Positions 6,921-14,763 of a DNA stretch of 55,649 bases are shown here, piece after piece; the first letter of the stretch is position 1, and every line of letters starts with the position of its first letter. A program made the translations under genes and the position numbers. The DNA comes from Candidatus Aminicenantes bacterium UBA2199 (GTDB lineage: Bacteria > Acidobacteriota > Aminicenantia > UBA2199): the NCBI GenBank assembly GCA_002327965.1, contig DCVB01000086.1, positions 1 through 55,649 on the forward strand, in the 5' to 3' direction. The notes below the pieces were generated by a model. That model was not told where the DNA came from. It did not search any database and was given only the letters and a program-made list of their open reading frames with translations.

Positions 6921-8195
6921 ATGAAACTGAAAATCATACCGGTCATCCTGCTGCTGGCTGCATTGGCCATGACGCCCCGCCTGTCCGGACAGGAAGGCGG
7001 CGGCAATCCCTTCGCCCAGGCCAAGTTCGTTCCCGATATCTCGCTCATTCTCGACACGTCGTTCGTCATTCGCGACCTCGATGACGAATGGTTCAACATG
7101 CTGTGGCTGCCGGGATTCTCTCGCGCCGGCGCTGCCGGGAGGGCGGCGGAACTCGACGAGTCGAACCTGGAGAAGGGCTTCAATCTCAACTACGCCGAGC
7201 TCAGCCTGGCCTCGGTGGTCGACCCCTACTTCGACCTGTTCGCCGTGTTCCACCTTTCCCAGGAGGGCTTCGACATCGAGGAAGCGTACTTCAGCACCCG
7301 GCGCCTGCCGGCCGGGCTGCAGCTGCGCGGCGGCAAGTTCCTCAGCCAGTTCGGGCGCATCAACGGCCAGCATGCCCATTACTGGGATTTCGCCTCGGCC
7401 CCGCTGGTGCAGTCGGCCTTTTTCGGCGGCGGCGGCCTGGGAGAACTGGGCGCCCGCCTTTCCTGGGTGGCCCCCCTCGATGTCTTTCTGCAGCTTGCGC
7501 TGGAAGTGCTTCAGGGCGATAACGGCATGAGTTTCGGCCGCAAAGGCTTTGAATTGCCGGACGTCTCCGTCGCTGACGTGCAGGCTCCCGGCCTGCTCGT
7601 CGCCACGGCGAAGAGCTCGTTCGACGCGGGCAACCTGACCGTCCTGGCCGGCCTTTCCGCCGCCGCCGGCAGCTCCCGGCACGCCCCCGGCCTGGATGAC
7701 GGGGACGGCACAACGGCCTTTGCCGGCAGCGCCGCCGTGTTCGGGGCCGACCTCACCCTCAAATACCTGTTCGATTCGACCCGCTACCTGTCGCTGCAGG
7801 CCGAGGTGATGAGCCGCTCCAGCCGCGGTGACCGCTACGATTTCGACGCCGTGGACGGCTGGCTGCTCCGCCGGCAACGCGGCCGCCAGGGAGGCATGTA
7901 CGCCCAGGCCGTAACCCGGCTGAACAAGCGCCTGCGCCTGGGAGCGCGCCTCGACCTGATCTGGCAGAACGACGTGCGCCTGGCGGGCGCCCGCCAGGAC
8001 CTGCCCGGAAACCTGGCGCGCTACGCGGCCATGGGCGAATGGAACCCGACCGAATTCTCGCGTCTGCGATTGCAGTACACGTACGACCGCAGCCGCCACG
8101 CCCAGGTCTACGGGCTATGGCAGCGGGAACCGGTCCATGAACTCGCCCTGCAAGTGAACATCACCATCGGCGCCCACGGCGCCCACGCTTTTTAG
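6921..8195 (+). CDS. outer-membrane beta-barrel protein (putative metal-island porin)
   Basis: 424 residues. The N-terminus MKLKIIPVILLLAALAMTP is a signal peptide with cleavage near LSGQ. The rest shows alternating beta-strand patterns (LQLRGGKFLSQFGRINGQHA, YLSLQAEVMSRSSRGD, RLRLGARLDLIWQNDVRLAG) and a family-like GGKFLSQFGRIN turn seen in porin-type barrels. It has AGGAGAAATA before the ATG. It sits directly upstream of the ZnuA-like gene (16-base gap), so it is likely an outer-membrane pore or receptor for the same metal. Barrel proteins linked to zinc-uptake genes are known in several phyla; the specific substrate here is inference. Confidence 0.7.
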   Translation: MKLKIIPVILLLAALAMTPRLSGQEGGGNPFAQAKFVPDISLILDTSFVIRDLDDEWFNMLWLPGFSRAGAAGRAAELDESNLEKGFNLNYAELSLASVVDPYFDLFAVFHLSQEGFDIEEAYFSTRRLPAGLQLRGGKFLSQFGRINGQHAHYWDFASAPLVQSAFFGGGGLGELGARLSWVAPLDVFLQLALEVLQGDNGMSFGRKGFELPDVSVADVQAPGLLVATAKSSFDAGNLTVLAGLSAAAGSSRHAPGLDDGDGTTAFAGSAAVFGADLTLKYLFDSTRYLSLQAEVMSRSSRGDRYDFDAVDGWLLRRQRGRQGGMYAQAVTRLNKRLRLGARLDLIWQNDVRLAGARQDLPGNLARYAAMGEWNPTEFSRLRLQYTYDRSRHAQVYGLWQREPVHELALQVNITIGAHGAHAF

Positions 8196-8211
8196 AAAGA
8201 GGAGAAAACGC

Positions 8212-9111
8212 ATGAAACGAAAGAATTTTCTGATCGCCCTGACCGTCTGCGCCCTGACCCTGCCGTTGGCGGCAAAACGGCTGCAGGTGGTTACGACCTA
8301 TCCGTACATCGCCAACCTGGTCGAACATATCGGCGGCGAACGGGTCAAGGTCCACGCCCTGGCCGGCGGGCAGTGGGACCCGCACACGATCATGGCCAAG
8401 CCGTCATTCATCGCCAAGCTGCGCCGCGCCGACCTGCTGGTCATCAACGGCGCCCAGCTGGAGATCGGCTGGCTGCCGCCGCTGCTGAACCAGGCCAACA
8501 ATCCCAAGGTCAACGTCGGTTCGCCGGGCATGCTGGACCTCTCGCGCTTCGTGAAGCTGATCGACGTCCCCGACAGCGTCTCTCGCGCCCAGGGCGACAT
8601 TCATCCCGACGGCAACCCCCATTATTACCTCGATCCCTACAACATGCTGCCCCTGGCCGAGGCCATCGCGGCCAAGCTGTGCGCATTGGACCGCCAGGGA
8701 AGCGGCATCTACCGCAGGAACCTGGCCGACTTCAACGGCCGGCTGAACGTCAAGCTCGATGAGTGGCGCGAACGCATGGACCCCCTGAGGGGATCCCTGG
8801 TCATCGAGTACCACAAGAACTACGACTACCTGCTGCGCAGTTACGGCCTGCAGCTGCTGGGAACCGTCGAACTGCTGCCGGGCATCCCCCCCACCTCCAA
8901 GCATATCCGCGACCTGGAAGGGAAGATCGCCCAGGCCAAGGTACGCCTCATCCTGCAGGATATCTACAACCCCGACGAGGCCGCCCGCCATCTGTCGGCC
9001 AAGCACGGCATCCCCATGATCAAGCTGCCCCACGACGTCGGCGCCGTTCGCGAAGCCGAAGGGATCTTCTCGCTGTTCGACGAGATCGTCCGGAGGCTCA
9101 GAGATGAATGA
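8212..9111 (+). CDS. ZnuA/TroA-like metal ABC transporter substrate-binding protein
   Basis: 299 residues. A short signal peptide ends near LPLAAKRLQVV. Family motifs are TTYPYIANLVEHIGGERV, the first metal-ligand His in GQWDPHTIMAKPS, a second in GNPHYYLDPYNM, and a third in VIEYHKNYDYLLRSYG. The long linking helix and the closing KLPHDVGAVREAEG match cluster A-I binding proteins for Zn/Mn/Fe. There is no His-rich loop of the kind found in E. coli ZnuA. AGAGGAG precedes the ATG. The gene overlaps the permease gene by 8 bases. Periplasmic, or lipid-free since no lipobox Cys is seen. Confidence 0.87.
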   Translation: MKRKNFLIALTVCALTLPLAAKRLQVVTTYPYIANLVEHIGGERVKVHALAGGQWDPHTIMAKPSFIAKLRRADLLVINGAQLEIGWLPPLLNQANNPKVNVGSPGMLDLSRFVKLIDVPDSVSRAQGDIHPDGNPHYYLDPYNMLPLAEAIAAKLCALDRQGSGIYRRNLADFNGRLNVKLDEWRERMDPLRGSLVIEYHKNYDYLLRSYGLQLLGTVELLPGIPPTSKHIRDLEGKIAQAKVRLILQDIYNPDEAARHLSAKHGIPMIKLPHDVGAVREAEGIFSLFDEIVRRLRDE

Positions 9112-9859
9112 CATCCTACTGGCCGCCCTGCTGCTCTCGGTCGTGCTGCTGTTCATCCATTCCTACTTCGGCCTGGAGATCATCCGCCGCGGCATCATCT
9201 TCACCGACCTGGCCATTGGCCAGATGTCGGCACTGGGGGCCGCCTTCTCCCTGTTCTTCCTGGACGGTCGCATGATGTATCCCGTCTCGCTGGCTTTCGC
9301 GCTGGCCACCGGCCTGCTGATCGCCTTTGTGGCGCGCCGCTGCAGCCACCTCGAGGCCTTTATCGGCCTGATGTATGCCTTCGGTTTCGCCGGTGTCTAC
9401 ATCCTCCTCTCCAAGTCCTACCACGGCATGGAGGAGTTCCAGAAGTTGATGGCCGCCGACATCCTGTTCACCCCGCTGCACGACATCGTGCAGACCGCCT
9501 TGATCTACAGCGGGCTGGGCGTGGTGATCTGGTTCTTCCAGCGCCACACCTCGGGAGCCCTGCGCGACATCCTGTTCTTCGTCACCTTCGCCATCACCGT
9601 GACCAGCTCGGTTCGCCTGGCCGGCGTGCTGGTGGTGTTCGCGCTGTTGGTGGGACCGGCGATGATCGCCCTGGCCATCGGCCGCGGCCGGCTGCTTTTC
9701 AACGCCTGGGCCATCGGCACCCTGATCAACGTCGCGGCCATCGCCTTCTCCTACTTTTACGACTTCCCGACCGGGTATTCCATCGTATTCTGCAATTCCC
9801 TGGCGGCCCTGATCGCCACCGGACTGAGGCGCCGGGCGCCTGACCCCCCGGCCGCCTAG
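9104..9859 (+). CDS. ZnuB-like metal ABC transporter permease (ABC-3 family)
   Basis: 251 residues with about seven hydrophobic helices. The N-terminal part has GLEIIRRGIIFTDLAIGQMSALG, split by the cytoplasmic coupling region, which is typical of ABC-3 permeases. Late helices are SVRLAGVLVVFALLVGPAMIA and DFPTGYSIVFCNSLAALIA. It starts inside the end of the binding-protein gene (8-base overlap). No ZnuC-type ATPase follows; the next genes are a TonB-dependent receptor and an ECF transporter. The nearest ATPase in the same direction is the EcfA-like protein at 13609. Confidence 0.87.
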   Translation: MNDILLAALLLSVVLLFIHSYFGLEIIRRGIIFTDLAIGQMSALGAAFSLFFLDGRMMYPVSLAFALATGLLIAFVARRCSHLEAFIGLMYAFGFAGVYILLSKSYHGMEEFQKLMAADILFTPLHDIVQTALIYSGLGVVIWFFQRHTSGALRDILFFVTFAITVTSSVRLAGVLVVFALLVGPAMIALAIGRGRLLFNAWAIGTLINVAAIAFSYFYDFPTGYSIVFCNSLAALIATGLRRRAPDPPAA

Positions 9860-9896
9860 GCGGGGGTACGCGGCGGCTTGACAGGCGGCCGCCGTT

Positions 9897-9923
9897 GTGT
9901 TACGTTTTTATATTCCGTAACAC
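9897..9923. promoter_or_regulatory. perfect palindrome upstream of the TonB receptor, likely operator
   Basis: GTGTTACG (9897-9904) and CGTAACAC (9916-9923) form a perfect 8+8 inverted repeat with an 11-base AT-rich centre. It lies 14 bases before the TonB-receptor ATG and 13 bases after a TTGACA (9878-9883). The size and position suit a dimeric metalloregulator operator. Which regulator (Zur, Fur, NikR-like or other) cannot be read from the site. No second copy was noticed in the window. Confidence 0.65.
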
Positions 9924-9937
9924 CAACGGGAGGCCGC

Positions 9938-11812
9938 ATGAAAAAGCGCTTTTCGCCCGCTGTTTGCCTGCTCCTGGTCCCGGCGCTGCTCTTCGCCGCC
10001 GGCAGCCTGCACGCTGACGAGCCTGCGCCGGCGAGCACCGGGGAAAACAACGCGGAGAAGACGGAGCTCGCCAAGCCCTTGTTCCACGAGCAGGTGGTGG
10101 TGACGGCCAAGATGTCGCCCAAGGAGCTGAAGAACTGCAGCGACTCCCTGCTGCTCGTCGAGCGGCCGGCGCTGGACCTGCTGCCGGCGAGCAACGCCCT
10201 GGCGGCGCTGGACGGCTTCCCCGGTCTGTTCGTGCAGCGCAGCGGCGACTTCGGCCGCTCCGATCTCGACATCCGCGGCCTGGGGCAGAACGGCCGGCGC
10301 ATCGCCGTGCTGGTCAACGGCCGGCCGGAGAAGATGGGCCTCTACGGCTGCGCCGTGACCCACGCCTTCCCGATGGACAACGTCGAGCGCATCGAAGTGA
10401 TCAAGGGGCCGGCGTCGGTGCTTTACGGGGGCGAGGCCATGGGCGGCGCGGTGAATATCATCACCCGCCGGCCGGAAAACAAGTCGGAAAGCCGGCTGCA
10501 GGTCTCCTACGGCAGCTTCAACACCAGTCAGATCAACCTGCAGCAGGGCGGCAGGAACGGCCGTTTGGGCTACCTGGTCACCTACGACCGCCGGCAGAGC
10601 GACGGTCACCTGGACAACTCCGACTACCGGGGCGACGCCCTGACCGCCCGCCTCGACTGGCAGCTGGCGCCTTCCCTGGAACTCGCGCTGCAGGGAAAGT
10701 ACTTCGACGCGCTGAAGCGCGAGCCCGGCACAGTGGAGCGGCCGCTGGCCGACTCGTGGAACGACTACCGCCGCGGCGCCGTGGATCTCTCCCTGATCCA
10801 CAAGGGAGACCGGGACGAGTGGAGCCTGCGCCTGTACCGCAATTTCGGCAAGCACCGATTCTCCGACGGCTGGGACTCGACCGATTTCACCAACGGCGCC
10901 CTGGCCCGCTGGACCACGCGGCGCCTGAAGAACAATGTCCTCCTGGCCGGCGGCGACTACCGCCGCTTCGGCGGCCGCAGCATCAACTTCCCCAGGGGGG
11001 AATGGCGCAAGAGCGAGGGCTCGTTGTTTCTCCATGACGACTGGCTGCCCGTTGCCGCCCTGGTCGCCAGCGCCGGGCTGCGCCTGCAGTTCGATTCGCT
11101 CTACGGCAGCGAGATCTGCCCCCAGGCCGGGCTGGTCTGGCACGCGACGCCGGCCCTTTCGGCGCGGCTGCAGGCCAGCAAGGGTTTCCGCTCGCCGCAG
11201 CTGAACGAGCTGTACATGTTCCCGCCGGCCAACCCCGGCCTGGAGCCCGAGCGCACCTGGAACTACGAGGCCGGCATCGACTGGCACCCGGCGCCGCGCT
11301 GGACGCTGCAGGCGAGCGTATTCGCCATGCGCGGCAGCAACCTGATCGAGACCCGGCCGAATCCGGGCCCGGGCAACAAGTTCATCTTCCTCAACACCGG
11401 CCGCTTCGCCTTCAACGGCGTCGAGATCGGCGTGCGCGCCAAGCCGCTGGAGTCCATGGAGATCGAGCTCAGCCATGCCTACCTGGACCCAGGCGAACAG
11501 ACCACCGGCAGGCCCGGGCACAAGTGGGACGCCGCCCTGCGCTTCCACTCGCGCCGACTCTCCGTCCAGCTGCAGGGGCAGCAGGTCAACACTTATTTCG
11601 CCGGGGCGAACTCGCGGCAGCCCATTCCCTCCTATTTCGTCCTGAACACCCGCTGGATCGGCCGGTTCATCCGCGGCCTCGAGCTGATCGTCGACCTGAA
11701 CAACATCCTGGATGAGGAGTACGTCATCTACGGCGAATTTCCCGGCAGTGCCGCCGGCACCTTCGCCATGCCCGGCCGCAATATCGCCATCGGGCTGCGC
11801 TGGCGGAAATGA
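9938..11812 (+). CDS. TonB-dependent outer-membrane receptor
   Basis: 624 residues from the ATG at 9938 (GGGAGG upstream); the open frame extends to 9878 but would read through the palindrome. A signal peptide (MKKRFSPAVCLLLVPALLFA) is followed by a TonB box-like EQVVVTAK, then the plug with NALAALDGFPGLFVQRSGDF, IRGLGQNGRRIAVLVNGRP and VERIEVIKGPASVLYGGEAM, and a barrel of ~22 strands ending in GRNIAIGLRWRK. It brings a scarce ligand across the outer membrane using TonB/ExbBD energy. The context (ZnuAB-like genes before, ECF transporter after) points to a metal or metal chelate, possibly Zn, Ni or Co. Its stop overlaps the next ATG (ATGA, 11809). Confidence 0.92.
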   Translation: MKKRFSPAVCLLLVPALLFAAGSLHADEPAPASTGENNAEKTELAKPLFHEQVVVTAKMSPKELKNCSDSLLLVERPALDLLPASNALAALDGFPGLFVQRSGDFGRSDLDIRGLGQNGRRIAVLVNGRPEKMGLYGCAVTHAFPMDNVERIEVIKGPASVLYGGEAMGGAVNIITRRPENKSESRLQVSYGSFNTSQINLQQGGRNGRLGYLVTYDRRQSDGHLDNSDYRGDALTARLDWQLAPSLELALQGKYFDALKREPGTVERPLADSWNDYRRGAVDLSLIHKGDRDEWSLRLYRNFGKHRFSDGWDSTDFTNGALARWTTRRLKNNVLLAGGDYRRFGGRSINFPRGEWRKSEGSLFLHDDWLPVAALVASAGLRLQFDSLYGSEICPQAGLVWHATPALSARLQASKGFRSPQLNELYMFPPANPGLEPERTWNYEAGIDWHPAPRWTLQASVFAMRGSNLIETRPNPGPGNKFIFLNTGRFAFNGVEIGVRAKPLESMEIELSHAYLDPGEQTTGRPGHKWDAALRFHSRRLSVQLQGQQVNTYFAGANSRQPIPSYFVLNTRWIGRFIRGLELIVDLNNILDEEYVIYGEFPGSAAGTFAMPGRNIAIGLRWRK

Positions 11813-12339
11813 AGCACCCCAGCTTCGATTACGTGCTGGCCGGCCTGCTGCTGTCGGCCGCACTGGTGCTGCCGATCTTCTTCCACGTCCTGGGCCTGGG
11901 CAGCGCCTTCATGCCCATGTTCTATCCCCTGGCCGTGGCCGGTTTCCTGGTATCGCCGCCGCTGGCCATGATCGTCGGCGTCTCGGCACCGCTGCTTTCG
12001 GCCCTGCTCACCGGCATGCCCCCTTTTTATCCGCCCATTGCCTTCATCATGATGGCCGAGGGGCTGTTGTTTACCGCCCTGCCCCAGCCGTTGAAAAAAA
12101 TCCTGCCCCTGGGAGACTGGCCGGCGCTGCTGGTCGTCCTCGTCCTCGACCGTATCCTGTTGTTGGCGCTGGTCCAGGCCATGGCGCGCTGCATGGAGCT
12201 GCCGCCGCGCCTCCTGGGCTGGGCGGCGGTCGTGCGCGGCCTGCCCGGGCTGGCCCTGATGCTGGTTGTCCTGCCGCTGATCATCCCCCCCCTGCGCGCC
12301 CGCAAAGAGCGCATCGCCAGGCGCCATGACCAAGAGTGA
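11809..12339 (+). CDS. ECF transporter S-component-like membrane protein
   Basis: 176 residues with five or six hydrophobic helices: YVLAGLLLSAALVLPIFFHV, AFMPMFYPLAVAGFLVS, LAMIVGVSAPLLSALLTGMP, and a C-terminal LALMLVVLPLIIPPL. The FMPMFYPLAVAGFL..PLLSALLTGMPP pattern is like substrate-binding (S) subunits of ECF transporters. The last residues are basic (RARKERIARRH). It is translationally coupled to the TonB receptor and lies in one unit with EcfT and EcfA, so it is the likely inner-membrane substrate receptor. Substrate unknown; context suggests metal or a metal complex. Confidence 0.75.
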   Translation: MKHPSFDYVLAGLLLSAALVLPIFFHVLGLGSAFMPMFYPLAVAGFLVSPPLAMIVGVSAPLLSALLTGMPPFYPPIAFIMMAEGLLFTALPQPLKKILPLGDWPALLVVLVLDRILLLALVQAMARCMELPPRLLGWAAVVRGLPGLALMLVVLPLIIPPLRARKERIARRHDQE

Positions 12340-12919
12340 TTTTTTCTCCGGCATCTCCGCCTCCTGGGACGAGCAGCACTCGAGCCCGGAGGAGCAGGAG
12401 AAGCTGCGCCGTTTCGCCGGCCATTTCCGCCTGCGCCCCGGCGACCGCGTCCTCGATGCCGGCTGCGGCAGCGGCCGCCTGATCCCGCTGATCTGCGAGG
12501 CCGTCGGCCCGCAGGGCAGCCTGGTGGAGCTCGACTTCGCCCCGGGCATGCTGGAGATCGGCCGCAAAAAGGCCCGGGGCCTCCGCGTCACTTTCGTGGC
12601 CGGCGATGCCCATGACCTGCCGTTTGCCAACGGCGATTTCGACAAGGTCATCGCCCTGGCCCTGCTGCCCCATCTCGACGACCGTGGCGCCGCCATGAAG
12701 GAGTTCCGCCGCGTTCTCAAGCCGAACGGGCTGCTGGTGATCGCCCACCAGCTGGGGCGCGAGGCCCTGGACCGGCTGCACAACGAGAGCAGCGAGCCGG
12801 TGCGCCGAGACCGGCTGCCGGAAAAGCCCGTGCTGGCCGGGCTGCTGGCGACGGCCGGGTTCATTTCCTGCGAGATCATTGACGAACCCGGGCAGTACGT
12901 TGCCTGGGCCCTGGCCTGA
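12326..12919 (+). CDS. class I SAM-dependent methyltransferase
   Basis: 197 residues. Motif I is VLDAGCGSGRLIPLI (about residues 39-53), the acidic loop is VELDFAPGMLEIG, motif II is FVAGDAHDLPFANGDFDKVIA, and a post-motif is EFRRVLKPNGLLVIAHQ. It is a small Methyltransf_11/25-type enzyme without a visible substrate domain. It overlaps the S-component gene by 14 bases and is followed after 6 bases by EcfT. It is part of the transport operon and may modify a chelator (metallophore-like) or the imported ligand. That role is inference. Confidence 0.8.
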   Translation: MTKSDFFSGISASWDEQHSSPEEQEKLRRFAGHFRLRPGDRVLDAGCGSGRLIPLICEAVGPQGSLVELDFAPGMLEIGRKKARGLRVTFVAGDAHDLPFANGDFDKVIALALLPHLDDRGAAMKEFRRVLKPNGLLVIAHQLGREALDRLHNESSEPVRRDRLPEKPVLAGLLATAGFISCEIIDEPGQYVAWALA

Positions 12920-12925
12920 GGAACG

Positions 12926-13612
12926 ATGCTGGCCGCCATCGACCCGCGCGCCAAACTGGTCGCCTTCCTGGCGGTACAGGCGCTGCTGTTCATCCCCTCG
13001 CCCCAACCACCCCTTATCCGCCTCCTGGCCGTCGCCCTCCCCCTGCTGGCGCTGCTGCTGCTGTCGCGGGGCGCCTGCCGCCTCTGGCTGCGCCTGCTGG
13101 CGATCTCGGCACCGCTGCTGGCGTTCCTCGCCCTCAGCGCCTTCCTCGTTCCAGCCGCCACCACTCCCGCCGCGCGCCTGGGGATGTTGATCGCGGCCAA
13201 GGCGGCCTTGGTCCTGCTGTCGTTGGCCCTGTTCGTCCTGGGCGAGGAACCCGGGCGCATGCTGCAGGCGCTGCGCCAGACCGGGCTGCCCCGGGCCGCG
13301 GTCATGGTCATGGCCATCGGCCTGCGTTTCGCCGGCCAGTGGCGACTGGAGATGGAAGGGATGCGCCACGCCTGGATCGGCCGCAACGCCGCCGCGCTGC
13401 CCCTGCTTCGCCGCGGCCGCCTGGCAGGCAGGATGCTGCCCCTCTTTTTCGAGAGCTTGTTCGAGGGCGCCGTCGATGTCCATGATGCCATGCTCGGCCG
13501 CGGCTTCCACGGCCACTTGCCCGCCTGGCATCGCCTGGCCTTCGCCGGCCGCGACGCGACCTTCCTGGCGCTCGTGGCCCTGTTCGCGGCACTCGCCGCC
13601 CTGCTGCCATGA
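12926..13612 (+). CDS. ECF transporter T component (CbiQ/EcfT-like)
   Basis: 228 residues. It opens with DPRAKLVAFLAVQALLFI, typical of CbiQ/EcfT, followed by several membrane helices. The coupling-helix region LRFAGQWRLEMEGMRHAWIGR and the conserved AMLGRGFHG (about residues 185-193) are the sites that dock on the ATPase. GAGGAAC lies before the ATG. Its stop overlaps the next start (ATGA, 13609). It joins the S-component at 11809 with the ATPase at 13609. Confidence 0.87.
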   Translation: MLAAIDPRAKLVAFLAVQALLFIPSPQPPLIRLLAVALPLLALLLLSRGACRLWLRLLAISAPLLAFLALSAFLVPAATTPAARLGMLIAAKAALVLLSLALFVLGEEPGRMLQALRQTGLPRAAVMVMAIGLRFAGQWRLEMEGMRHAWIGRNAAALPLLRRGRLAGRMLPLFFESLFEGAVDVHDAMLGRGFHGHLPAWHRLAFAGRDATFLALVALFAALAALLP

Positions 13613-14361
13613 ACGAAGCGGCCGTCGAGATCCGCGGCCTCGACTTCGCCTACGAGTCGGGCCGTCCCGCCCTGCGCGCCGTGGACCTGACCATCCGGCG
13701 CGGTGAATGCCTGGGGCTGCTCGGACCCAACGGCGCCGGAAAATCGACGCTGCTGCTGCACCTCAACGGCGTGCTGCGCGGCCGCGGCCAGGTGCGCGTC
13801 CTGGGGATGGAGACGAAACGGGTCCACCTGAAGGAGATCCGCCGCCGCGTCGGTCTGCTCTTCCAGGATCCGCGCCAGCAGCTATTCCTGCCCACCATTG
13901 AGGAGGACGTTGCCTTCGGCCCGCTCAACGCCGGCTGGAGCGGGGAGGAGGCGCACCGGCGCGTGGCCCGGGTCCTGGAGCGCTTCGGGCTGGAGCCCAT
14001 CGCCGCCACGTCGCCGCTGCGCCTGAGCACCGGCGAGCAGAAGCGTGCGGCGCTGGCGACGGTCCTGGTGCTGGAGCCCGAACTGCTGGCCTTCGACGAG
14101 CCTTCGGCGGGTCTGGACCCGGCCGGCCGCCGCGACTTCATCGAGATCGTCCGTGCCCTGTCGCAGACCAAGGTCATCGCCACCCATGACATGGAACTGG
14201 CCTACGAGCTGTGCGGCCGCATCGTGGTCATGGACCACGGCCGTATCGTGGCCGACGGTCCGCGCGACGCGATCCTGGGCGATGCCGGACTGCTCAGTGC
14301 CCACCGGCTGGAGAGGCCGCTTAGCATGGTATTAAGAGAAATGACACTTCGTGACGCGTGA
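13609..14361 (+). CDS. ECF transporter ATPase (CbiO/EcfA-like)
   Basis: 250 residues with a full ABC set: Walker A GPNGAGKSTLL, Q-loop LLFQDPRQQLFLPTIEEDVAFGP, signature LSTGEQKRAALA, Walker B LLAFDEPSAGLDP, and H-loop ATHDMELAYE. The Q-loop wording (FQDPRQQLF..VAFGP) is characteristic of EcfA/CbiO. Only one ATPase gene is present, so the enzyme probably works as a homodimer. The last coding bases and stop (14351-14361) lie inside a GTGACGC heptamer array, so the very C-terminus (TLRDA) is repeat-derived. It may also serve the ZnuB-like permease, which lacks its own ATPase. Confidence 0.9.
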   Translation: MNEAAVEIRGLDFAYESGRPALRAVDLTIRRGECLGLLGPNGAGKSTLLLHLNGVLRGRGQVRVLGMETKRVHLKEIRRRVGLLFQDPRQQLFLPTIEEDVAFGPLNAGWSGEEAHRRVARVLERFGLEPIAATSPLRLSTGEQKRAALATVLVLEPELLAFDEPSAGLDPAGRRDFIEIVRALSQTKVIATHDMELAYELCGRIVVMDHGRIVADGPRDAILGDAGLLSAHRLERPLSMVLREMTLRDA

Positions 14362-14383
14362 CGCGTAACGCGTGACGCGTGAC
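14351..14383. repeat. heptamer array GTGACGC, 4.7 units
   Basis: Five heptamers run in register: GTGACGC, GTGACGC, GTAACGC, GTGACGC and a partial GTGAC. The first units form the 3' end and TGA stop of the ecfA-like gene. It is the first element of a repeat-filled gap (14362-14763) with no gene. Confidence 0.9.
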
Positions 14384-14405
14384 ATGAAAGAAAAGAACTT
14401 GGCGC

Positions 14406-14480
14406 AAGGTTCAAGGCGTAAGGTTGAAGGTGAAATTCCTCTCTTCCCGTCAACCTTCTACCGTAAACCGTAAACCGATT
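14406..14480. repeat. two heptamer quartets facing each other (AAGGNNN x4, CCGTNNN x4)
   Basis: 14406-14433 is four heptamers starting AAGG (AAGGTTC, AAGGCGT, AAGGTTG, AAGGTGA). 14447-14474 is four heptamers of CCGTAAA type (CCGTCAA, CCTTCTA, CCGTAAA, CCGTAAA), ending in CCGATT. The quartets are partly complementary (AAGGTTGA at 14420 with TCAACCTT at 14450), so they can pair as a hairpin. Confidence 0.8.
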
Positions 14481-14494
14481 CCTTTCATTTCATG

Positions 14495-14512
14495 CTGACA
14501 CTGACACTTGCC
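14495..14512. repeat. short hexamer run CTGACA
   Basis: Two exact CTGACA hexamers (14495-14506) and a decayed third. A longer run of the same hexamer is at 53334-53363. Confidence 0.6.
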
Positions 14513-14524
14513 TTGGCTTTCGTT

Positions 14525-14591
14525 TTGGAAATTGGAATTTGGAGTTTGGAATTTGTTTGGATTTTGGTGCTTGGAATTTGGAATTTAAGTC
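14525..14591. repeat. TTGGAAT heptamer element, 4 + 4 units with 4-base break
   Basis: Four heptamers (14525-14552), the break TTGT, four more heptamers (14557-14584), then TTAAGTC. The unit consensus is TTGGAAT. The same plan, break length and TTAAGTC end recur at 53124-53190, so both are copies of one element. It is AT-rich against the GC-rich genes around it. Confidence 0.9.
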
Positions 14592-14610
14592 TTCGTATTG
14601 CTTTTTACGA

Positions 14611-14646
14611 CCATTTACCGTCAACCATCTACCGTCAACCGATTTC
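14611..14646. repeat. CCGTCAA heptamer quartet ending CCGATTTCA
   Basis: Four heptamers: CCATTTA, CCGTCAA, CCATCTA, CCGTCAA, then CCGATTTCA. It matches the quartets at 14447 and 53212, which end in CCGATT and CCGATTTCA. The rest of the gap up to 14763 holds only the ribosome-binding site (AGGAGG) of the next gene. Confidence 0.85.
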
Positions 14647-14763
14647 AGACCTAGCTTGCAATTTCGTACCGAATCCGGTATCCTTGCCCCTTGATGCCCA
14701 CGAGGGGATGGAAAGGCCGCTTTCCCCCGCTCGCAGAATCCAAAACAGGAGGATCACGATCTG

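Noticed and set aside
9841..9937. Cobalamin riboswitch before the TonB receptor
   Set aside because: The gap is under 80 bases and contains only a promoter-like box and a palindrome; no B12-box sequence is seen.
9908..11863. 651-residue open frame on the minus strand
   Set aside because: Antisense of the TonB receptor, which has a signal peptide, TonB box and plug motifs.
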